Source: Phycisphaeraceae bacterium (GTDB lineage Bacteria > Planctomycetota > Phycisphaerae > Phycisphaerales > Phycisphaeraceae). From it: a stretch of 10,419 bases of DNA. A program made the position numbers and the translations under genes. Location of the stretch: contig JADZCW010000153.1 in NCBI GenBank assembly GCA_020851395.1, positions 1 through 10,419 of the forward strand, read 5' to 3'. The notes beneath the pieces are model-generated. The model saw only the letters and a list, made by a program, of their open reading frames with translations, made no database searches and was not told the DNA's origin. Positions 4,783 to 10,419 of this stretch are shown here, piece by piece. Numbering within the stretch: the first letter of the stretch is position 1; each line of letters opens with the position of its first letter.

Positions 4783-5748
4783 ATGGCCCACCAGAAGAGC
4801 TACAACAACATCCTCGAGACGACCTACAACACGCCGTTGGTGCGGCTGAACCGGATGGTGCCGCAGGGCGGGGCGACGGTGTACGTCAAGCTCGAGTACT
4901 TCAATCCGTTGTCGAGCGTGAAGGACCGCATCGGGCGGGCGATGATCGAGGACGCGGAGAAGCGCGGGACGCTCAACAAAGAGACGCACATCATCGAGCC
5001 GACCGGCGGGAACACGGGGATCGCGCTGGCGTTCGTGGCGGCGGCGAAGGGATACAGGCTGACGCTGACGATGCCGGAGTCGATGAGCTTGGAGCGGCGG
5101 GCGTTGTTGCGGGCGCTGGGGGCGAACCTGGTGCTTACGCCGGCGGCGGAAGGGATGAAGGGGGCGATCGCCAAGGCGGGCGAGCTGGTGGCGACGACGG
5201 AGAATGCCTGGATCCCGCAGCAGTTCGAGAACCCGGCCAACCCGGCGATCCATGAGGCGACGACGGGGCCTGAGATCTGGGCGGACACGGGGGGGAAGGT
5301 GGACATCTTCGTGGCGGGCGTGGGGACGGGCGGGACGATCACAGGGACGACGCGTTACCTCAAGTCGCAGAAGTCGGGGGTGCAGGCGATCGCGGTCGAG
5401 CCGACGCACTCGCCGGTGATCAGCGGGGGCAAGCCCGGGCCACACAAGATCCAGGGGATCGGGGCGGGGTTCATCCCGAAGAATCTGGACACGTCGCTGC
5501 TGGCGGGGGTGGAGCAGATCAGCAACGACGAGGCGTTTGAGTGGGCGCGTCGTCTGGCGAAGGAAGAGGGTCTGCTGGTGGGGATCAGCAGCGGGGCGAA
5601 CGTGGCGGCGGCGGCGCGGGTGGCGGCGCGGCCGGAGAACAAGGGGAAGGTGATCGTGACCGTGGCGGCGAGCTGCGGGGAGCGGTACCTGTCGACGCCA
5701 CTCTTTGCGGGGCTGGCGGATGAGGTGGCGACGGCGGGGACGCGGTAG
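4783..5748 (+). CDS. cysK: Cysteine synthase (O-acetylserine sulfhydrylase)
   Basis: The 321-residue fold-type II PLP enzyme joins sulfide to O-acetylserine to make cysteine in the cytoplasm. Its motifs are in order: NPLSSVKDRIG (41-51) with the PLP-binding Lys47, TGGNTG (74-79), GTGGTITG (181-188, phosphate-binding loop), GISSGAN (267-273) and GERYLST near the C-terminus. The length is typical of CysK. The residue before GERYLST is Cys298, where E. coli CysK has Ser. The start is fixed by AGGAG 8 nt upstream. It follows the Rrf2 regulator behind a 191-bp leader and precedes the sulfate transporter, with a 134-bp gap before sbp. CysM-type specificity cannot be fully excluded, but SSVKDR and the length favour CysK. 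Confidence 0.95.
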   Translation: MAHQKSYNNILETTYNTPLVRLNRMVPQGGATVYVKLEYFNPLSSVKDRIGRAMIEDAEKRGTLNKETHIIEPTGGNTGIALAFVAAAKGYRLTLTMPESMSLERRALLRALGANLVLTPAAEGMKGAIAKAGELVATTENAWIPQQFENPANPAIHEATTGPEIWADTGGKVDIFVAGVGTGGTITGTTRYLKSQKSGVQAIAVEPTHSPVISGGKPGPHKIQGIGAGFIPKNLDTSLLAGVEQISNDEAFEWARRLAKEEGLLVGISSGANVAAAARVAARPENKGKVIVTVAASCGERYLSTPLFAGLADEVATAGTR

Positions 5749-5794
5749 CGGCAGCAGTAACCGTTTGAAGAAGTTGTAGAGCGACTGTGTGAAT

Positions 5795-5822
5795 CGCCCG
5801 GCGGAGGGCGCACGCCGGGGCG
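5795..5822 (+). other. GC-rich hairpin in the cysK-sbp spacer
   Basis: CGCCCGGCG and CGCCGGGGCG form a 9-bp stem with one bulge and a 9-nt loop in the 134-bp gap between cysK and sbp. No T-tract follows, so it is not a standard intrinsic terminator. It could stabilise the 3' end of a processed cysK mRNA or lower readthrough. No convincing promoter for sbp is visible in the gap. Confidence 0.5.
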
Positions 5823-5882
5823 AGGGGTTGTGGTGCGTCCGTGTTCGGCGGGCATTGGAGCGAGTGGACAGGAGCGTGGGTC

Positions 5883-6950
5883 ATGCTGGGGCGCGGCGTG
5901 AGAGCGTGGGTGAGTGTTGTGGTGCTGGCGGTGGGCGCGGCGCTGGGGGGGGCGGCGCGGGGGCAGGTGGAGCTGCTCAATGTGTCGTATGACCCAACGC
6001 GGGAGCTCTACCAAGAGTTCAACAGGGCGTTCGCGGCGCACTGGGAGCGAGAGACGGGGCAGGTGGTGACCGTGCTGCAATCGCATGGGGGATCGGGCAA
6101 GCAGGCGAGGGCGGTGATCGATGGGCTCGAGGCGGACGTGGTGACGCTAGCGCTGGGGTATGACATCGACGCGATCGCGGCGAAGTCGGGGTTGCTGCCG
6201 GGGGATTGGCAGGAGCGGCTGCCGGAGCACAGTGCGCCTTATACGTCGACGATTGTGTTCCTGGTCAGGAAAGGGAACCCCAAGGGGATCAGGGATTGGG
6301 GGGATCTGGTTCGGCCGGGGGTGGCGGTGATCACGCCGAACCCGAAGACCTCCGGGGGGGCGCGGTGGAATTACCTGGCGGCGTGGGGGTTTGTGCTGCA
6401 GAGGGAGTTGGGGGACCTGGCGAAGTTGCATGATGCCGACTTTGGGGAACAAGTCGCCAAAGCGCAGGGGGAAGCGCGGGGGTTTGTGGCGGACTTGTAT
6501 GGGCATGTGCCGGGGCTGGACTCGGGGGCGCGGGGGGCGACGACGACGTTCGCGCAGCGGGGGATCGGGGACGTGCTGATCACGTGGGAGAACGAGGCGC
6601 ACCTGGCGCTGCGGGCGTTCGGGGAGGAGAACTTCGAGATTGTCGTGCCGTCGGTGAGCGTGCTGGCCGAGCCGCCGGTGGCGGTCGTCGAGGCGGTGGC
6701 GGAGCGTCATGGGACGCGGGAGGTGGCGGAGGCATACCTGAAATACCTGTACAGCGAGGAGGGGCAGGAGATCGCGGCGCGGAACTTCTATCGGCCTCGG
6801 ATGGCGGCGGTGGCGGAGAAGTACGCGGGGCAATTCCCTGGGGTGCGGCTGTTCACGGTGGACGAGGCGTTTGGGGGGTGGGGCGAGGTGCAGAAGACGC
6901 ACTTCGCGGACGGCGGGGTGTTTGATCGGATCTACGGGGCGGGACGGTGA
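5883..6950 (+). CDS. sbp: Periplasmic sulfate-binding protein of the sulfate ABC transporter
   Basis: The 355-residue protein begins with a Sec signal peptide (about residues 1-27, hydrophobic VSVVVLAVGAALGG). It then shows both sulfate-binding-protein signatures: SHGGSGKQARAVIDGLEADV (68-87) and NPKTSGGAR (153-161). These residues bind the sulfate oxyanion, and the length suits Sbp or CysP. The protein captures sulfate, perhaps also thiosulfate, in the periplasm and passes it to CysT/CysW. ATG 5883 is chosen over a GTG at 5841 because AGGAG lies 8 nt before it and the signal peptide then starts normally. cysT follows after 3 bp. There is no lipobox, so it should be soluble. Confidence 0.95.
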   Translation: MLGRGVRAWVSVVVLAVGAALGGAARGQVELLNVSYDPTRELYQEFNRAFAAHWERETGQVVTVLQSHGGSGKQARAVIDGLEADVVTLALGYDIDAIAAKSGLLPGDWQERLPEHSAPYTSTIVFLVRKGNPKGIRDWGDLVRPGVAVITPNPKTSGGARWNYLAAWGFVLQRELGDLAKLHDADFGEQVAKAQGEARGFVADLYGHVPGLDSGARGATTTFAQRGIGDVLITWENEAHLALRAFGEENFEIVVPSVSVLAEPPVAVVEAVAERHGTREVAEAYLKYLYSEEGQEIAARNFYRPRMAAVAEKYAGQFPGVRLFTVDEAFGGWGEVQKTHFADGGVFDRIYGAGR

Positions 6951-6953
6951 GGC

Positions 6954-7793
6954 ATGGCGATGCGACTGAAACAGCCGAGCGTGCTGCCGGGGTTTGGGGT
7001 GACGATGGGGTTCACGGTCTTTTACCTGAGCCTGATCGTGCTGGTGCCGTTGTCGAGCTTGTTCCTGACGACGGCGACGGGGTCGTGGGGGCAGGTGTGG
7101 GCGACGATCAGCGAGGCTCGGGTGGTGGCGTCGTATCGGCTGACGCTGCTGGCGTCGCTGGCGGCGGCGGGGATCAACATGGTGTTTGGGTTCCTCGTGG
7201 CGTGGACGCTGGCGCGGTACAGCTTCCCGGGGAAAAAGGTCGTGGATGCGATGGTGGACCTGCCGTTCGCGCTGCCGACGGCGGTGTCGGGGATCGCGCT
7301 GACGGCGATCTATGCACCGAATGGGTGGATCGGGCGGTGGATCGAGCCGTGGGGGATCAGGGTGGCGTTCACGCCGTTGGGGGTGATCGTGGCGCTGACG
7401 TTCATCGGGCTGCCGTTCGTGGTCAGGACGCTGCAGCCGGCGCTGGCGGATTTGGACGTGGAGGTGGAGGACGCGGCGGCGAGCCTGGGGGCGAATCGGT
7501 GGCAGACGTTTAGGCGGGTGATCCTTCCGGGGGTGCTGCCCCCCCTGCTCACGGGGTTCGCGCTGTCGCTGGCGCGGGGATTGGGGGAGTACGGGTCGGT
7601 GATCTTCATCGCGGGGAATCTGCCCATGCGGACGGAGATCACGCCACTCTTGATCGTGGTCAAGCTCGAGCAGTACGACTACGCGGGGGCGACGGCGATC
7701 GCGGTGGTGATGCTGGTGGCGTCGTTCGTGATGCTGCTGGGGATCAATCTGTTGCAGTGGTGGAGCAGCCACCGGCACAAGGCGGGAGCGTGA
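6954..7793 (+). CDS. cysT: Sulfate ABC transporter permease CysT
   Basis: The 279-residue integral membrane protein has about six hydrophobic segments (first near 17-39, then near 63-86, 104-122, 140-160, 196-215 and 245-270). Its cytoplasmic EAA loop, EDAAASLGA with ILP (172-192), contacts the ATPase CysA. DLPFALPTAVSG (102-113) is characteristic of the CysT (CysU) family. It forms the sulfate channel as a heterodimer with CysW. Two ATGs (6954 and 6960) compete. The second is better spaced from GTGAGG, the first is nearest the sbp stop; the difference is two residues. It is the second gene of the tightly packed sbp-cysT-cysW-cysA operon. Confidence 0.95.
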   Translation: MAMRLKQPSVLPGFGVTMGFTVFYLSLIVLVPLSSLFLTTATGSWGQVWATISEARVVASYRLTLLASLAAAGINMVFGFLVAWTLARYSFPGKKVVDAMVDLPFALPTAVSGIALTAIYAPNGWIGRWIEPWGIRVAFTPLGVIVALTFIGLPFVVRTLQPALADLDVEVEDAAASLGANRWQTFRRVILPGVLPPLLTGFALSLARGLGEYGSVIFIAGNLPMRTEITPLLIVVKLEQYDYAGATAIAVVMLVASFVMLLGINLLQWWSSHRHKAGA

Positions 7794-7796
7794 GGC

Positions 7797-8717
7797 ATGG
7801 CGGGCGGGATTCCATCACGGTTGCAGGCATCGGCACCTGGAAGAATCGCGGCTAGGGAGCCGGGGTGGGTGCGGTGGTCGTTGATCATCGTGTCGCTGGG
7901 GTTCTTGGGATTGTTCCTGGTGGTGCCATTGGCGGCGGTGTTCACCGAGGCGCTGCGGCGGGGCGTGGGAGCGTACTTGGCGAGTTTCACGGACTCGGCG
8001 GCGCTGTCGGCGATCAGGCTGACGTTGATCGCGGCGGGGATCAGCGTGCCGGTGAACGTGGTGTTCGGGCTGGCGGCGGCGTGGGCGATCGCGAAGTTCG
8101 ACTTCGCGGGGAAGAATGTGCTGATCACGCTGATCGATCTGCCGTTCGCGGTTTCGCCGGTGATTTCGGGGTTGATCTTCGTGCTGCTGTTCGGGCTGCA
8201 TGGATGGTTCGGGGGGTGGCTGATCGAGCATGACATCCGGATCATCTTCGCGGTGCCGGGGATCGTGCTGGCGACGGTGTTCGTGACGTTCCCGTTCGTG
8301 GCGCGGGAACTCATTCCGTTGATGCAGGAACAGGGGACGGAGGAGGAGCAGGCGGCGCTGGTGCTGGGGGCGGGCGGGTGGCAGACGTTTTGGCGGGTGA
8401 CGCTGCCGAACGTGAAGTGGGCGCTGTTGTACGGGGTGATCCTGTGCAACGCGCGGGCGATGGGGGAGTTCGGGGCGGTGTCGGTGGTGTCGGGGCACAT
8501 CCGGGGTCGGACGAACACGATGCCGCTACACGTGGAGATCCTTTACAACGAGTACAACTTCGTGGCGGCGTTCGCGGTGGCGTCGCTCTTGGCGATCCTG
8601 GCGCTGGTGACGCTGGCGGCCAAGAGCGGGGTGGAGTGGGCGGCGCGGCGGGCCTCGGAGATTCAGGTTGAGCAGGACGACGACCTTACGCCGACGGCGG
8701 CAAAGGAGGGGGCGTGA
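7797..8717 (+). CDS. cysW: Sulfate ABC transporter permease CysW
   Basis: The 306-residue permease is homologous to CysT. It has an N-terminal cytoplasmic tail of about 25 residues, about six hydrophobic segments (first 28-50), DLPFAVSPVISGL (114-126) and an EAA loop, EEEQAALVLGAGGWQTFWRV (182-201), followed by LP. The SPVISGL wording is typical of CysW rather than CysT. GGGAG 8 nt before the ATG serves as the ribosome-binding site, inside the end of cysT; the gap is 3 bp. The acidic tail EQDDDLTPTAAKEGA is slightly longer than usual. The stop overlaps the cysA start by 4 bp, indicating translational coupling. Confidence 0.95.
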   Translation: MAGGIPSRLQASAPGRIAAREPGWVRWSLIIVSLGFLGLFLVVPLAAVFTEALRRGVGAYLASFTDSAALSAIRLTLIAAGISVPVNVVFGLAAAWAIAKFDFAGKNVLITLIDLPFAVSPVISGLIFVLLFGLHGWFGGWLIEHDIRIIFAVPGIVLATVFVTFPFVARELIPLMQEQGTEEEQAALVLGAGGWQTFWRVTLPNVKWALLYGVILCNARAMGEFGAVSVVSGHIRGRTNTMPLHVEILYNEYNFVAAFAVASLLAILALVTLAAKSGVEWAARRASEIQVEQDDDLTPTAAKEGA

Positions 8718-9808
8718 GCATCGAAGTTCAGCACATCACCAAGACGTTCGGCTCATTCACGGCGTTGTCGGACGTGAGCCTGAAGGTGCCCGACGGCGAG
8801 CTGGTGGCGTTGTTGGGGCCGTCGGGATCGGGCAAGACGACGCTGCTGCGGATCATCGCGGGGCTCGAGACGGTGGACCAGGGTTCGCAAGGAAAAATCC
8901 TCTTCCATGAGCGGGACGTGGCGGAGCTGCACGCGGGGCAGAGGCAGGTGGGGTTCGTCTTCCAGCATTACGCACTGTTCCGGCACATGACGGTGTTTGA
9001 GAATGTGGCGTTCGGGCTGCGCGTGCGCCCCCGGAAGGTCAGGCCGGGCAGAGAGGCCATTCGGGATCGCGTGGCGGAATTGCTGAAGCTGGTGCAGCTA
9101 CGGGGGCTGGAGAATCGTTATCCGAGCCAGCTCTCGGGGGGGCAGCGGCAGCGGGTGGCGCTGGCGCGGGCGCTGGCGGTGCAGCCGAAGGTGCTGCTCT
9201 TGGATGAGCCGTTCGGGGCGCTCGACGCGAAGGTGCGGCTGGAGCTGCGGCGGTGGTTGCGCAAGCTGCACGACGAGATCCACGTGACGAGTCTGTTCGT
9301 GACGCACGATCAGGAGGAGGCGCTGGAGGTGGCGGATCGGATCGTGATCATGAACAAGGGGCGCGTGGAGCAGGAGGGGACGCCGGAGGAGGTGTTTCAT
9401 CAGCCGGCGAATGAGTTCGTGCTGAATTTCCTGGGGAATGTGAATCTGTTCCATGGACGCGTCGAGCATGGGAAGGCGGTGTTCGGGTCGCTGGTGCTCG
9501 AGCAGGGCGTGGAGGGGCTGGCGGGGGCGGTGACGAACGTGCATGGGAAGTCGGCGCGGATGTTTGTTCGGCCGCACGATCTGGAGATTCACCACGTGAG
9601 CAATGGGAAGGCGGCGTTGCACGGGCGGGTGGTGCGGGTGCAGTCGGCGGGGCCGCAGGTGAAGGTGGAGTTGCGCGGGGAAGAGGGGCAGAGCGTCAAC
9701 GTCGAGCTGTCGCACGAGCGGTTCAGGGAGCTGGGGCTGAGCGTGGGGAGCGAGGTGTTTGTGAGCCCGAAGCAGGCGCGGGTGTACGTGGAGGACTACA
9801 GCATCTAG
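8714..9808 (+). CDS. cysA: Sulfate ABC transporter ATP-binding protein CysA
   Basis: The 364-residue ATPase powers sulfate import. The nucleotide-binding domain shows Walker A GPSGSGKT (35-42), Q-loop FVFQHYALFRHMTVFENV (81-98, the CysA-typical wording), signature LSGGQRQR (140-147), Walker B LLLDEP (161-166) and the H-loop His198 in VTHDQEEA. A C-terminal TOBE-type regulatory domain follows (about 240-360). The start is GTG, set by a strong AAAGGAGG a few bases upstream and by the GTGA overlap with the cysW stop. It is the last gene of the operon. The stop is only 2 bp from the stop of a convergent gene, and no intrinsic terminator is visible. Confidence 0.96.
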   Translation: MSIEVQHITKTFGSFTALSDVSLKVPDGELVALLGPSGSGKTTLLRIIAGLETVDQGSQGKILFHERDVAELHAGQRQVGFVFQHYALFRHMTVFENVAFGLRVRPRKVRPGREAIRDRVAELLKLVQLRGLENRYPSQLSGGQRQRVALARALAVQPKVLLLDEPFGALDAKVRLELRRWLRKLHDEIHVTSLFVTHDQEEALEVADRIVIMNKGRVEQEGTPEEVFHQPANEFVLNFLGNVNLFHGRVEHGKAVFGSLVLEQGVEGLAGAVTNVHGKSARMFVRPHDLEIHHVSNGKAALHGRVVRVQSAGPQVKVELRGEEGQSVNVELSHERFRELGLSVGSEVFVSPKQARVYVEDYSI

Positions 9809-9810
9809 GT

Positions 9811-10419
9811 TTAGGCGGCGGGGAGGAAGATGGATTCGAGGGGGTCGCTTCGGCGGAGGGCCTGCTCGAGGGGGTCCGTCGCGTCATCGGGGTCGATGGG
9901 GACGGCGATGAGGCGTGGGGAATTGGGCCAGGGCCAGACGGTGGAGGAAGGCGTGAGCGCGGCGAGGGATTCGTCGAGGCCCAGGGCGCGATAGCCGTTG
10001 ATTGTGGCCATTTTCAGGAGAACTTCCGGGGGTGTTTTGTCACGGCGGTGGAGCATGCGCATGGGGGCGAGAATGCTCATTAGTTGGGGTTCAACGCCTT
10101 GCGGGGGTGGGGGTTGGCAGAGGATGGAGTCGGTGCCTAGGCAGACGTTGAGGCCGGCGGTGAGCATGTCGCGGTAACGATGCCCCCGGAAGTTGCCGAA
10201 GTCGGGCTTGGGGTGGCCGAAGTAGGCGCTGGCGAGGGGGCAATAAGCGACGGAGGCGCGAGCGGCGGCGAGGGCGGCGATGTGGTCGTCGCTGACGTAG
10301 TTGCAGTGGGCGAGGAGCCAGGGGGCGGCGGCGAGGTGGGGACGCATCCATTCGACGGGGTGCTGGCCCGTCGGGGTATAGGTGTCGGACCACTGGTTGT
10401 AGTGCTTGAGGTGGTCGAC
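9811..10419 (-). CDS. Amidohydrolase-family protein, C-terminal part (gene enters from the right edge)
   Basis: The open frame runs from the window edge for 202 codons to a TAA at 9811, so the N-terminus and the HxH metal motif are missing. Visible family features, counted from the edge, are LLAHCNYVSDDHI (His38, a predicted metal ligand), YCPLASAYFGH, AGLNVCLGTDS (Asp97, the conserved active-site Asp) and LLKMATINGYRALGLDE. These fit the ATZ/TRZ-type deaminase and chlorohydrolase branch (guanine, cytosine or S-adenosylhomocysteine deaminase relatives). The substrate cannot be assigned. An internal ATG at 10347 is not the start, because the frame and homology continue upstream. It converges on cysA with a 2-bp gap. 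Confidence 0.85.
   Translation of the reverse strand, partial: VDHLKHYNQWSDTYTPTGQHPVEWMRPHLAAAPWLLAHCNYVSDDHIAALAAARASVAYCPLASAYFGHPKPDFGNFRGHRYRDMLTAGLNVCLGTDSILCQPPPPQGVEPQLMSILAPMRMLHRRDKTPPEVLLKMATINGYRALGLDESLAALTPSSTVWPWPNSPRLIAVPIDPDDATDPLEQALRRSDPLESIFLPAA

Noticed and set aside
5795..5822. A cysK terminator in the cysK-sbp spacer
   Set aside because: The stem is strong but no T-tract follows in either direction, so it is listed only as a hairpin.
5841..5882. A GTG start for sbp 14 codons upstream
   Set aside because: No ribosome-binding site precedes it, and the extra residues spoil the signal peptide; ATG 5883 has AGGAG at 8 nt.
6147..7778. A 543-codon open frame on the minus strand across sbp and cysT
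   Set aside because: It is antisense to two clear genes. G-ending codons on the plus strand suppress stops on the other strand. The product is a His/Arg/Pro-rich string with no domain.

Overview
The window is high-GC bacterial DNA that reads like a member of the Planctomycetota, probably a Phycisphaerae-type lineage. This is inference from protein flavour, the split ribosomal operon and a hairpin repeat, not from a marker gene. The plus strand is G-rich almost throughout. Plus-strand genes use mostly G-ending codons and minus-strand genes mostly C-ending codons, which points to a strong replication-strand composition bias.

Left part, minus strand (1-2874). The first 24 codons of a threonine-synthase-like gene leave the window at base 1. 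They are preceded by a complete SAM-I (S-box) riboswitch with a readable promoter, aptamer, antiterminator and terminator. Next come the ribosomal genes rpsL-rpsG, with their own promoter and a strong terminator directly after rpsG, so fusA and tuf do not follow. Upstream of these lies a gene for a two-domain B12-binding-fold protein that lacks the usual cobalt-ligating histidine.

Middle (2643-4117). A divergent intergenic region leads to a predicted M48-family metalloprotease lipoprotein on the plus strand. A short GGGGTAC tandem repeat follows it.

Right part, plus strand (4058-9808). This is a sulfur-assimilation locus: an Rrf2-family regulator with three cysteines spaced as in Fe-S sensors, cysteine synthase (cysK), a sulfate-binding protein (sbp) and the sulfate ABC transporter genes cysT, cysW and cysA. 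A 17-bp imperfect palindrome (consensus ACGAYTYAATTGRTCGT) lies over the predicted start of rrf2 and again upstream of cysK. Its two copies differ by a compensating base-pair change, which makes it a good candidate for the Rrf2 operator. The layout suggests local control of sulfate import and cysteine synthesis by a sulfur or redox/Fe-S signal. The SAM riboswitch at the left end independently senses the methionine end of sulfur metabolism.

The right edge (9811-10419) holds the C-terminal part of an amidohydrolase-family gene on the minus strand, meeting cysA tail to tail with a 2-bp gap.
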